Below are positions 1 to 8,565 of a DNA stretch of 18,536 bases, piece after piece (the first letter of the stretch is position 1; the number at the start of each line of letters is the position of its first letter). The translations under genes were made by a program, and so were the position numbers. Source of the stretch: Phycisphaerae bacterium (GTDB taxonomy: Bacteria; Planctomycetota; Phycisphaerae; Sedimentisphaerales; SG8-4); assembly GCA_030613765.1 (NCBI GenBank), contig JAUWLI010000021.1, forward strand, positions 1 to 18,536, read 5' to 3'. Under the pieces are notes generated by a model that was given only the letters and a program-made list of their open reading frames with translations, searched no databases and was not told where the DNA came from.

Positions 1-1
1 G

Positions 2-1231
2 AAAGGATTAGCTGTTTTTGTCGAAGGCGACAGTGTCCCGTGGGACGGTGCGGGAAGTCTGGGTTCTGTACGCCTGCGAAGACCACTTCATTCGTACCGA
101 CCCATTACCAAGGTGTCGGACGGGCTTTTTCATTCTCCCTCACCTCTTCTCGATGGAAGGATCCTTGTCTCGCGAAGAACATCGGGCGATGGTGACACGC
201 ATGGGGTGTACCGCCTCGATCCTTCCAATGGAGAGATGGAATTAATCTTCGACGATCCTGATTATCATGATATTCAGGCCAAAGCGGTTCACCCACGCCC
301 GGAGCCGGATGGCCGGTCGAGTGTGGTTACCGAGAAAGACCCTCACGGCAGACTTTATTGTCTGAATGTTTACCTTAGTGACCTTGAGAAGCCAGAATGG
401 CTGCCCGCCGGGACCATAAAAAGACTTCGAATCCTTGAAGGTATAGCCGTAAAGGGTGACGCATCTATCCAAAAGGACGCGCGAACCCTCGTTTTTTCTG
501 TAAATGGAATTCCTCCTGTAGCACAGAGACGCGTTCTTGGCGAGATAGATATTGAGAAAGACGGTTCCTTCAATATTGAAATACCCGCGAATACTCCCAT
601 TGAACTGCAAACGCTCGATGCCGAAGGTATGGCTTTGCGAAGCTGCAGTTGGATCTGGGCCAAGAATCATGAGCCAAGGGGGTGCATCGGCTGTCACGAA
701 GATGGGGAGTTGACACCGGAAAATATGTTAGCCAAGTCTGTGACCCGTCCATCAATCCAGCTTACATTACCTCCCGAGCGAAGGCGAACAGTCGATTTTA
801 GACGCGATGTTATGCCCATCATAGCGCAAAAATGTGTCAGGTGTCACGCCAAAGCGGATTCTCCTCTTCTTCTTACAAAGGACCTTTCGTTGGTGAGGAG
901 TCCCTTAGGAGAAGCCTACTTCAATCATACTTACGAAATCCTTCTTGCCCCGGGGAATCAACCGGGGCATGGCAAATATGTTCATCCCGGAAGGGCTCGG
1001 ACCAGCCCCCTTATATGGCGTATCTTCGGACGCGATACATCGAGGCCCTGGGACGATTTTCATTCAGCAGGACAGGTGTCCCGTATGCCTCCATCTCCAG
1101 CCGAGGCTTTGACAGAAGATGAAAGACGCACTTTTGTAGAATGGGTTGACATGGGTGCACTCTGGGATGGTATCCCGGGACCGGATGGTCTGCCGGGTTA
1201 TAAGCAAAATGATGGAGGACGTGATAAGTGA
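2..1231 (+). CDS. HzsA-like diheme cytochrome c, 5'-truncated by window edge
   Basis: The reading frame is open from base 2, so the gene begins outside the window and the GTG at 113 is probably internal. The visible 409 residues hold the end of a PD40-like propeller, a middle domain resembling that of hydrazine synthase alpha (residues about 110-225 of the visible part), a CIGCH haem site at about 228 in the context WAKNHEPRGCIGCHEDGE, and a second site, CVRCH, at about 278 inside a planctomycete-type cytochrome segment (VDFRRDVMPIIAQKC). Family knowledge: such HzsA-related proteins are common outside anammox bacteria and their reaction is mostly unknown. Two c-type haems imply an extracytoplasmic location. 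The stop overlaps the next gene's start by 4 bases (GTGA), indicating translational coupling. True hydrazine synthase is unlikely: no beta/gamma subunit gene is adjacent, although upstream sequence is not visible. Confidence 0.82.
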   Translation, partial: KGLAVFVEGDSVPWDGAGSLGSVRLRRPLHSYRPITKVSDGLFHSPSPLLDGRILVSRRTSGDGDTHGVYRLDPSNGEMELIFDDPDYHDIQAKAVHPRPEPDGRSSVVTEKDPHGRLYCLNVYLSDLEKPEWLPAGTIKRLRILEGIAVKGDASIQKDARTLVFSVNGIPPVAQRRVLGEIDIEKDGSFNIEIPANTPIELQTLDAEGMALRSCSWIWAKNHEPRGCIGCHEDGELTPENMLAKSVTRPSIQLTLPPERRRTVDFRRDVMPIIAQKCVRCHAKADSPLLLTKDLSLVRSPLGEAYFNHTYEILLAPGNQPGHGKYVHPGRARTSPLIWRIFGRDTSRPWDDFHSAGQVSRMPPSPAEALTEDERRTFVEWVDMGALWDGIPGPDGLPGYKQNDGGRDK

Positions 1232-2853
1232 ACGTATTAAGAACTTTTACAATCATGCTGGTGTTTCAGGTAGCGGCGGGCTATGGTGCAGAAGAAAATT
1301 TACCTGTTTTTACTGATGTCACCAAAAAAGCGGGTATTAACTTCAAGCACAGCTATGGGGATTTCGACCTCAATAATATCGTCGAGGGCACCGGTGCGGG
1401 AGCGATGTTTTTTGACTATAATGGAGACGGATGGCTTGATATATATTTTCTAAACGGCTGTTGGCTCAAGACCGTCAACGATAACCGTGGTCGAACTTTG
1501 AGAGGAAAGCTTACGAACTGTCTGTATCGAAACAACGGCGACGGAACGTTTATCGATGTTACCCGGGAAGCCGGTGTCGGCGATATGGGCTATGGGATGG
1601 GCTGCTCGGCCGCGGATTACGATAAGGACGGTGACCTCGACCTTTATGTACTCAACTACGGGCCAAACGTTTTTTACCGCAATAACGGCGATGGGACCTT
1701 TACCGACATATCCCAGGCATCGGGCCTTGCGAATCCGAACTGGAGCCTTTCCGCACCGTGGTTTGATTATGACAAAGACGGAGATCTCGATGTCTATGTC
1801 GCCAACTATCTTGAATATGATAGTGGTAAATTCCGGTCGTTCTATGCGGCAGCGGGGTATCCAGGACCTCTTAGTTACAGCGGGCAGCCCGACGCACTCT
1901 ATCGCAACAATGGGGACGGAACTTTCACCGACGTCACTAAACAGGCAGGGGTGTTTCAACCGAACGGTCGGGGTATGAGCGCGACGGTCGCCGATCTGAA
2001 TAACGACGGGTATCCGGATATCTACATTCCCAATGACGGGATGGAAAATTATTTCTTCAGGAACACGGGCAAGGGGACCTTCGAAAGCGAAGGCCTTGAG
2101 ATGGGGATGGCTTTTGGTGAAGGCGGGCAGGGGGTTTCTTCAATGGGGCCGGCTGTTGGCGATATTGACCGTGACGGCTGGCTTGATATTTACATTCCCG
2201 ATATGGGATACGGCTGTCTTCTGATGAACCGAGAAGATTATTTCGAGGATCGCACCACGCCAGCCAGGCTGGCCCTGGTTTGTGGCCAGTACACAGGTTG
2301 GGGCGGTGTACTGTTTGATTACGACTGTGACGGGTATCTGGATATTTTTGTCGCCAACGGGAACGCCCACCACGAATATACGGAAGAAGATGTGCTCATG
2401 CGAAACGATGGGGAAGGGAATTTTGTGGATGTGGCGGATAAATCAGGGGCTTACTTCAGAGAGAAATACGTTGGTCGCGGTGCCACTTACGGTGATTACG
2501 ACAACGATGGCGATTTGGACCTTCTCATCGTCAACCTCAACGACACACCGAAGCTCTTGCGAAACGATGGCGGCAACAGTAACAACTGGCTTGTTATCGA
2601 AGTTAAATTAACCGGCGGCAAATCCGATGCTGTTGGTGCCCGTGTCACTGTTACGACCGGTAAGCTGACGCAAATAAAGGACATCATTCCTGTTACCGGT
2701 TATCTGTCCCAGGCCGATCCGAGGTGCCATTTCGGTCTCGGGAAGGTGGCGAAAGCCGATGTGGTGGAAATTCGATGGCCTGACGGCCGAACCACGAAGC
2801 TAACCGATGTTAAGGCCAAACAGTTCCTGACTGTGATACAAGATTCCAAGTAA
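1228..2853 (+). CDS. Secreted CRTAC1-type FG-GAP/VCBS repeat protein with ASPIC/UnbV domain
   Basis: A 541-residue protein starting at GTG, which overlaps the previous stop by 4 bases. An N-terminal signal peptide (MNVLRTFTIMLVFQVAAGYG) is followed by seven calcium-binding-like DxDxDGxxD motifs, for example DYNGDGWLD at about 63, DYDKDGDLD twice, and DYDNDGDLD at about 423. These are the marks of a seven-bladed integrin-like FG-GAP/VCBS propeller. Residues about 450-538 form the ASPIC/UnbV domain, with NNWLVIEV, VGARVTV, CHFGLGK and VEIRWPDG. Members are exported and thought to bind ligands or partner proteins; the exact role is unknown. It lies between two cytochromes in a compact operon, suggesting a partner or scaffold for the redox proteins. 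It is clearly diverged from the three CRTAC1 proteins on the other strand. Confidence 0.88.
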   Translation: MNVLRTFTIMLVFQVAAGYGAEENLPVFTDVTKKAGINFKHSYGDFDLNNIVEGTGAGAMFFDYNGDGWLDIYFLNGCWLKTVNDNRGRTLRGKLTNCLYRNNGDGTFIDVTREAGVGDMGYGMGCSAADYDKDGDLDLYVLNYGPNVFYRNNGDGTFTDISQASGLANPNWSLSAPWFDYDKDGDLDVYVANYLEYDSGKFRSFYAAAGYPGPLSYSGQPDALYRNNGDGTFTDVTKQAGVFQPNGRGMSATVADLNNDGYPDIYIPNDGMENYFFRNTGKGTFESEGLEMGMAFGEGGQGVSSMGPAVGDIDRDGWLDIYIPDMGYGCLLMNREDYFEDRTTPARLALVCGQYTGWGGVLFDYDCDGYLDIFVANGNAHHEYTEEDVLMRNDGEGNFVDVADKSGAYFREKYVGRGATYGDYDNDGDLDLLIVNLNDTPKLLRNDGGNSNNWLVIEVKLTGGKSDAVGARVTVTTGKLTQIKDIIPVTGYLSQADPRCHFGLGKVAKADVVEIRWPDGRTTKLTDVKAKQFLTVIQDSK

Positions 2854-2869
2854 ATGGAGTAGTGATACA

Positions 2870-5731
2870 ATGCGAAGATCTCTTCTACTTACATTATTCA
2901 TTATAGTGTTTGTACCCATCCATCGGGCAGCAGAAGGCCAGCGCAAACACCCCGTATACGTTGGGGCCAGGAGATGCGCGGCGTGCCACCAGGGAAAAGG
3001 TATGGGGCATCAGTTCAGCCGATGGCTGGCTTCCAAACACGCCACAGCCTATGCGGTCCTTGTCAAGCCGGAAGCTAAAAAAATCGCTGATTTAAGCGGC
3101 ATCCCCCAGGAACCCCAGGAATCGCCCATGTGCCTGGGATGCCACGCAACCGGTGCTCATGTGGAAGCGTGGGAAAAAGACGAGACATTCTTCATTGAGG
3201 ATGGTGTGCAATGTGAAAAGTGTCACGGTCCCGGAAGCGAATATATGGATGCAGCTATTATGGTAGATAGCGAAGCAGCCATGAGGGCAGGGCTGATGAT
3301 GCCGACAGAGAGAGACTGCATGGGGTGCCATCAGGTGAAGGGCTCACACGTTGCCATACATAAATTGCCCAAACTCGATATGACAAAAGCCTTAAAAGAT
3401 ATCGCCCACCCCACACCCAGGAACTATAAATACGGGCTGATACCTCAGCTTCCTGAGTCAACGAACACAATAAAAAAGGGTCAGCCTAAAAACATAGGTG
3501 TCCGCATCTGCGCAACCTGTCACAAAGGTCCTGCAATGGGGTATCAATTCAGCAAATGGCGAATGAGTGCTCATGCAATGGCGTATGCTGTACTGGGAAC
3601 AAATAAGGCCTATGAAATAGCCAAGTCTGAAGGTTTAAAAGAGGACCCACGGACAAGCAAGGCCTGTTTGAAGTGCCATACGACAGCTTACCATGAACTG
3701 TCAGGCGGGGCAATGGACATCATCTCGGTATATGAAGGCGTTGGGTGTGAGGCCTGTCACGGTGCAGGCAGCAACTATTACCCGGAAGCGATAATGAGAG
3801 ACGGGCGTGCGGCCAAGGCGGCAGGACTCAAAGAGGTAACACGTCAAAGGTGTCTTGGATGTCATGAAAACGCGCATAACAAGCCGTTTGATGTTGATGA
3901 GGCCATGAAGGAAATCGCCCATCCGACTGAGCCGGCGAAAGTCTCCCAGGCACCGCGTTACAAGACCCCGCTCAACATGGCGCTTAGCCCGAATGGCAAA
4001 GAGATTTACGTGGCTTGTGAGGGTTCTCATACGGTCATTGTGGTTGATGTACAAACATTAGAGAAAGTTGCAGAAATCAAAACCGGCCATCACCCCGCTG
4101 ACGTTGCCTTCAGCCCTGATGGGACCAGAGCATATGTGAGCAATCGTCTGGATGATACGGTTTCGGTTATCGACGTATCTTCCCGTGAAGTCACTGACAC
4201 CATTGCAGTAGGTGACGAGCCTCATGGTTTGCTCACCGACACCTCCGGAAAACATCTTTATGTTCTCAATACGTCCTCAGATAGTATTTCTATTATCGAC
4301 ACGACTACTTTAAAAGAAACCAAACGCCTCAGTGCCAGTCGCAGCCCATGGTCCCTGTCGCTTTCTCCGGACGGTTTTCTCATCTACGTCACGAATAATC
4401 TCTCTCGCTTCGTGGAGTTTCGCAAACCATCAATGTCTGAAGTCACGGCCATTGATACTGATTGTACGGTCGTTGAAGACCGTATAGTAGTGCCTGCGGC
4501 TAATCTTATGCAGGGCATTGACTGGCATCCAAGCGGTAGGTTTGCTCTGATTACTCTCAACCGCACAAAAAATCTTGTACCCATGACCCGTCTGCTGCAG
4601 GGCTGGACAATCACGAACGGACTTGGAATTGTTTGGAAAGACGGCCGAGTTGACCAGGTGCTCCTCGATGAGCCCGGCATGTGTTTCCCAGACCCGGCTG
4701 ATATTGCGATCACGCCCGACGGCCGCCTGGCCCTGGTGACAAGTTCCGGCTCAAACCGCATCGCAGTTGTGGATGTCGGCAAGCTTATCTCCATGCTCGA
4801 AGCCGCTTCACTCAATGAACGTGAGCATGTGTTCCCCAATCATCTGGGAAAGCCTGCCGAATTTGTCATCACCCATATATCTACCAAAGACAGCCCACGA
4901 GGCGTGCTCATTACGCCGGATGGTAAAACCGCCTTCGTGACAAATGCACTGGACGACACATTGTCGGTAATCGATCTGGATAAACTTGAGGCGACAGAAA
5001 CAATTGACCTTGGAGGCCCTAAAGATATTACAACAGTGCGCTGCGGCGAGCGCCTTTTTCATAGTGCTAATATCACCTTCCGTCGTCAGTTTTCATGTCA
5101 CTCCTGCCATCCCGACGGGCACATCGATGGGCTCACCTACGATATCGAGCCCGATGGAATTGGAAGCAGTCCCGTGGATAATCGCACCCTTCGGGGGATT
5201 CTCGATACAGCCCCATTCAAATGGGAAGGGACCAATCCAAGCCTGCAAAGGCAGTGTGGACCGCGGCTGGCAGTTTTCTTTACCCGGATTCAGCCCTTTA
5301 CGCCTGATGAACTCTCTGCGCTGGATAACTACATTTGCACTATTCCCCGGCCGCCGAATCGTTACCGTCCTTTGGGGGCGGAGCTTACCGATGCACAACG
5401 CCGCGGGAAAAAGATGTTTGAAAGGACCATGGCCAATGACGGTCGCATTATCCCGAAAGGAAACAGGTGTGTCACCTGTCACTTTCCCCCACTTTTCACC
5501 GACAGAAGCCAACACGATATCGGGACAAAGCTTTGGCTTGATAGGGAATCTCATTTTGACACACCACACCTCAGCAACATTTACGACTCGGCTCCCTATC
5601 TGCACAATGGTCTTGCTGAAACCCTGGAGGAAATCTGGACAAGGTATAATCCTGATGACAAACATGGCGTCACTAACGATATGACCAAAGACCAGCTCAA
5701 TGATTTAATCGAGTACATCAAGACGCTGTAG
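2870..5731 (+). CDS. Ten-haem cytochrome: tandem c554-like modules, YVTN propeller, MauG/CcP-like diheme module
   Basis: A 953-residue exported protein (hydrophobic N-terminus, residues 4-20). Residues 36-332 carry eight CXXCH sites at about 36, 88, 115, 150, 214, 266, 293 and 328. They form two four-haem repeats with the same order: QFS(R/K)W, CLxCH, C(E)xCHG(P/A)GS, CxGCH. This resembles the cytochrome c554 family. Residues about 365-720 are a YVTN beta-propeller (LSPNGKEIYVACE, FSPDGTRAYVSNR, LSPDGFLIYVTNN, ITPDGKTAFVTNA). Residues about 725-953 resemble MauG/diheme cytochrome c peroxidase, with haem sites CHSCH at 743 and CVTCH at 867 and the typical ending PYLHNGLAETLEE...HG. It sits 16 bases after the CRTAC1 gene, with GGAG 10 bases before the ATG. 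A periplasmic electron-transfer or oxidase role is inferred; the substrate is unknown. Confidence 0.9.
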   Translation: MRRSLLLTLFIIVFVPIHRAAEGQRKHPVYVGARRCAACHQGKGMGHQFSRWLASKHATAYAVLVKPEAKKIADLSGIPQEPQESPMCLGCHATGAHVEAWEKDETFFIEDGVQCEKCHGPGSEYMDAAIMVDSEAAMRAGLMMPTERDCMGCHQVKGSHVAIHKLPKLDMTKALKDIAHPTPRNYKYGLIPQLPESTNTIKKGQPKNIGVRICATCHKGPAMGYQFSKWRMSAHAMAYAVLGTNKAYEIAKSEGLKEDPRTSKACLKCHTTAYHELSGGAMDIISVYEGVGCEACHGAGSNYYPEAIMRDGRAAKAAGLKEVTRQRCLGCHENAHNKPFDVDEAMKEIAHPTEPAKVSQAPRYKTPLNMALSPNGKEIYVACEGSHTVIVVDVQTLEKVAEIKTGHHPADVAFSPDGTRAYVSNRLDDTVSVIDVSSREVTDTIAVGDEPHGLLTDTSGKHLYVLNTSSDSISIIDTTTLKETKRLSASRSPWSLSLSPDGFLIYVTNNLSRFVEFRKPSMSEVTAIDTDCTVVEDRIVVPAANLMQGIDWHPSGRFALITLNRTKNLVPMTRLLQGWTITNGLGIVWKDGRVDQVLLDEPGMCFPDPADIAITPDGRLALVTSSGSNRIAVVDVGKLISMLEAASLNEREHVFPNHLGKPAEFVITHISTKDSPRGVLITPDGKTAFVTNALDDTLSVIDLDKLEATETIDLGGPKDITTVRCGERLFHSANITFRRQFSCHSCHPDGHIDGLTYDIEPDGIGSSPVDNRTLRGILDTAPFKWEGTNPSLQRQCGPRLAVFFTRIQPFTPDELSALDNYICTIPRPPNRYRPLGAELTDAQRRGKKMFERTMANDGRIIPKGNRCVTCHFPPLFTDRSQHDIGTKLWLDRESHFDTPHLSNIYDSAPYLHNGLAETLEEIWTRYNPDDKHGVTNDMTKDQLNDLIEYIKTL

Positions 5732-5747
5732 CTGTATAAAATGACGC

Positions 5748-5795
5748 AAAGGAATTATTATGAAATACTTAAAAGGAATTATTATGAAATACTTA
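5748..5795 (+). repeat. Perfect 24-bp tandem duplication carrying RBS and start codon
   Basis: Bases 5748-5771 and 5772-5795 are identical. Each copy contains an AAAGGA ribosome-binding site, an ATG (5760 and 5784) and the codons for MKYL. Because 24 is a multiple of three, both ATGs are in the same frame, so the next gene has two equivalent starts. Confidence 0.95.
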
Positions 5796-7016
5796 GTAGT
5801 CGCATTGGGAATATTAACGTTGTTCCGGCCCGGTACAACAGCGGTATGTGAGGCCAAGAATCCAGCAGGTGAGTTGTCTACATTGTCTTCGGCTTCCTCA
5901 ACCGTGCAGAAGCTTCCTTACGTTTATACCGAGTGGAAGCATTTTACTGTCAAAGACGGCCTTCCCAACGACCATGTATTTGCTATTAAGGCTGACGTTA
6001 CAAAGGTCTGGGTTGGCACTGAGAACGGGCTGGCCCGTATCGACAAACGAACTGGAAAGATTAAAAGCTGGAAAGAAGAAGATGGCCTTCCCTGGAGGGT
6101 AGTCTCCTGCCTCGACGTCAACCCCAAAACCGGAGAGCTTTGGCTTGGGCTGTTTGGCGGTGGGCTTGCACGCTTCAGCGGCGGCCGATTCGATCACTGG
6201 CACCAGCTTAACAGCGGATTGGTCAACGATGTAGTTTATGGTGTGGCTATTGAAAACGACAATGTGTGGGCAGCCACAACCGCCGGTGCGAGTAGATATA
6301 ACACCGTTACTGGAGAATGGACGATATACACGGAAAAAAACGCCCCTATGGAAGAAATCTGGAACTATGGTGTCTGCTATAACGACGGCAGGGTCTATCT
6401 CGGCATCTGGGGCAGCGGTGTTTTGGAATTCGATGTGGCCAGAGAGACGTGGAAAGACTATCTCGACCCGGACGGTGAAATGGAAATCGACCTGTATCGT
6501 GATGACGGTATAGTACATGTCATTACCACGGGAGTCAGCTACATAGAGGATATTTTGTGGGTGTCAACCTATTTCGGCATGAGCCGGTATGATGGCCGGC
6601 ATTGGCGTGGCTATTATCAGCACGAAAGCGGCTTACCAAGTGACTTCGGTAACGCCGTTAAAGGACGCGGTGCCAACGAAGCCTGGTATGCGACCGACAA
6701 GGGATTAGGCGTTGTTGCTGATTTTCCAACAGATACCTGGATCACATACACTCTGGACCCTAACACGCTCAGGGGCAGGGCAGTAGTCAGTCGAAATCAA
6801 AAGGAGCTTGAGGTTGTTGACATGCCGAAGAGTATCCCGCATAATTACACTCTCTGGGTGGAATTTGACGACAATGATGTATGGATAGGAACCTCAAAGG
6901 GAGTTGGTTGGGCAGTTGGCTCCGGATATTACAAAGGATTGAAAGAAAGAGAAGTTCATAAGGTAGGAAATGTGAGAACAAAAGCTGGTGAGTTAGATAC
7001 TCACAGCAAACAATAA
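5760..7016 (+). CDS. Secreted Reg_prop-type beta-propeller protein
   Basis: 418 residues from the first ATG or 410 from the second (5784). Both sit behind identical ribosome-binding sites created by a 24-bp tandem duplication. The second start gives a cleaner signal peptide (MKYLVVALGILTLF...). The rest is made of propeller blades of the two-component-regulator (Reg_prop/YvrI-like) type: FTVKDGLPNDHVFAI, VWVGTENGLARID, ELWLGLFGGGLARF, VWAATTAGASRYN, LWVSTYFGMSRYDG and VWIGTSKGVGWAV. Normally such blades form the sensor half of hybrid histidine kinases. Here no kinase, transmembrane or DNA-binding part follows, so it is a free-standing exported propeller. It lies 28 bases after the ten-haem cytochrome and 57 bases before a substrate-binding protein. 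A sensing or scaffold role is inferred; no catalytic motif is seen. Confidence 0.82.
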   Translation: MKYLKGIIMKYLVVALGILTLFRPGTTAVCEAKNPAGELSTLSSASSTVQKLPYVYTEWKHFTVKDGLPNDHVFAIKADVTKVWVGTENGLARIDKRTGKIKSWKEEDGLPWRVVSCLDVNPKTGELWLGLFGGGLARFSGGRFDHWHQLNSGLVNDVVYGVAIENDNVWAATTAGASRYNTVTGEWTIYTEKNAPMEEIWNYGVCYNDGRVYLGIWGSGVLEFDVARETWKDYLDPDGEMEIDLYRDDGIVHVITTGVSYIEDILWVSTYFGMSRYDGRHWRGYYQHESGLPSDFGNAVKGRGANEAWYATDKGLGVVADFPTDTWITYTLDPNTLRGRAVVSRNQKELEVVDMPKSIPHNYTLWVEFDDNDVWIGTSKGVGWAVGSGYYKGLKEREVHKVGNVRTKAGELDTHSKQ

Positions 7017-7073
7017 AAAGGAGCATTTACTGTTTAAGCGGTGTTTACTTAAAAAGTTGGTGAGGTTAACGAT

Positions 7074-8540
7074 ATGAAGCGATATTTGATTTTATTTTCT
7101 GCGGTCCTTGTACTGTGTGTCCTGTCTTGTGCGGGGCCAGAGGCGGAAAGAACGGAGTTATCGGGGGAAGTTGGTCCTGAAATGCTTGAAGTCCTTCGTA
7201 AAATCAACTCTGTTAATGCCTATGAGGTTCCCGACCTGGGATTGCGTGAGGATGAGAACTATGCAAAAACAGCAGAGGACGTCGAGCCTTTTGGACACGT
7301 CGATCCATATATGGAGCACTTCCTGGTCCAAATGGAGTACACAGGTCCCGGCCGAGCAATTCCAGAGCCGATTGAAGTAAATACGGTCAAGCTCGGCTTC
7401 ATCGGCCCCATCATGTCTACGGTTTCGGTTGCCACCGGCGGAAAGAGCCATGAGGAGGTGTTAGGTATTAAGATGCTGCAAGGAGTGCGGCTTGCCATCA
7501 AGCAAGTTAATGACAGGGGAGGGTACCTTAAACGAAATATCCCCTTTGAATTGGTTGTCAGTAACGATAACGGGCTGTGGGGTGCTTCCGGCAATGAAAT
7601 TATCAAAATGGCGTATAAAGAGAATGTCTGGGCGATACTGGGTACGATAGACGGCGCCAACAGCCACATTGCCATCCGCGTCGCGCTCAAGGCCGAAATT
7701 GCCATGATGAACTCCGGTGATACCGATCCCACATTTATCGAAACGAACATTCCCTGGGTTTTTCGCTGTATCAGCGACGATCGACAGCAAGGCTATCTTC
7801 TTGTTGATTACATGTATCGAAAGCTCGGCCTCAAACGGGTCGGGATTATCCGTGCAAATCATCGTTACGGCCGATTCGGTGTCCGTGAGATCCATGATGG
7901 AAGCCGACGCCTCGGCAATCCAATTGTTTTGGAAATGCCTTATAGTATGGGAACCGAAGATTTTTCCTTACAACTGGAACGACTGAAAGAAGAAAATCTG
8001 GATGCCATCGTTCATTGGGGTGATGCCCTTGAAGGTGCGCTTATTCTTAATCAGATGCGAGCAATGGGCATGGAGCAGCCCTACTTTGCCTGTGACCGTT
8101 GTGTCTCGGATGAGTTCGTTGAAATTGCCGGCTCGAATGCCGAAGGAGTCATCTGTCCCTACCCCTGGAATCCAACGCGAAAAAGCAAAAGACTCGTAGA
8201 ATTCCACAAGGCTTTCGAAGAGCGTTTTGGAGAAGAGCCGGAGACATTCGCCGCTCACGCCTATGATGGGATGAATATGCTTATTTGGGCTGTACAGGTA
8301 GCAGGCCTCAACCGGGCGAAAATCCGGGATGTGCTGGCACACAGAACCAAGCCATGGAAGGGTGTAACGGGTGATATTATGCTCAGCGCCTGTCTTGATG
8401 ATGTTGGTGAGGTGTTTTTGACAAAACGAGAGAACGGCAAATGGAAATTCTATTCCAGAAAAGATTTGAAAATACCTCGCGGTTACATTCCACCGCGGGA
8501 CAGGGTCAGCAGGCCGGTGACGGCCGCACGGTCTGATTAA
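7074..8540 (+). CDS. Type I (LivJ/UrtA/AmiC-like) substrate-binding lipoprotein
   Basis: 488 residues, with a hydrophobic signal and a probable lipobox VLSC (Cys 19), so likely a lipoprotein. A linker of about 80 residues ends in EYTGPGR. The type I periplasmic binding fold follows: VKLGFIGP, GVRLAIKQVNDRGGYLKR, ELVVSNDN, AILGTIDGANSHIA, FRCISDDRQQG, VGIIRANHRYGRFG, and FAAHAYDGMNMLIWAV near the end. The family binds branched-chain amino acids, amides, urea and similar small ligands; the ligand here cannot be named. No permease or ATPase gene is adjacent, so it may work as a sensor or donate ligand to a transporter encoded elsewhere. GGTGAGG precedes the ATG. It is followed after 25 bases by a paralogue. 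Confidence 0.88.
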   Translation: MKRYLILFSAVLVLCVLSCAGPEAERTELSGEVGPEMLEVLRKINSVNAYEVPDLGLREDENYAKTAEDVEPFGHVDPYMEHFLVQMEYTGPGRAIPEPIEVNTVKLGFIGPIMSTVSVATGGKSHEEVLGIKMLQGVRLAIKQVNDRGGYLKRNIPFELVVSNDNGLWGASGNEIIKMAYKENVWAILGTIDGANSHIAIRVALKAEIAMMNSGDTDPTFIETNIPWVFRCISDDRQQGYLLVDYMYRKLGLKRVGIIRANHRYGRFGVREIHDGSRRLGNPIVLEMPYSMGTEDFSLQLERLKEENLDAIVHWGDALEGALILNQMRAMGMEQPYFACDRCVSDEFVEIAGSNAEGVICPYPWNPTRKSKRLVEFHKAFEERFGEEPETFAAHAYDGMNMLIWAVQVAGLNRAKIRDVLAHRTKPWKGVTGDIMLSACLDDVGEVFLTKRENGKWKFYSRKDLKIPRGYIPPRDRVSRPVTAARSD

Positions 8541-8565
8541 GCGACTGGAAGGATATTTTTCAAGC

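Noticed and set aside
2..1231. Hydrazine synthase alpha and hence an anammox organism
   Set aside because: The family resemblance is real, but the expected tyrosine after the haem motif appears to be Glu and no other synthase subunits are seen. Related proteins are common in non-anammox planctomycetes.
1450..1959. Long antisense open frame over the CRTAC1 gene, with similar ones opposite the other CRTAC1 copies
   Set aside because: It is a by-product of Asp/Gly/Asn-rich repeat codons on the coding strand. There is no ribosome-binding site or recognisable domain, and the translation mirrors the repeats.
4986..5684. 232-codon frame overlapping the ten-haem cytochrome
   Set aside because: It lies in another frame of a gene whose haem motifs are continuous and correct. 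The translation has no domain signal.
5741..5840. ATG at 5741 as an alternative start before the propeller gene
   Set aside because: It is in a different frame, soon reaches a stop and has no signal peptide. The ATGs at 5760 and 5784 have good ribosome-binding sites and the right frame.
7033..7053. Inverted repeat TTTAAG/CTTAAA between the propeller and binding-protein genes
   Set aside because: The stem is only six AT-rich base pairs with a 9-base loop and no U-tract of the right form. It is too weak for a terminator or operator call.
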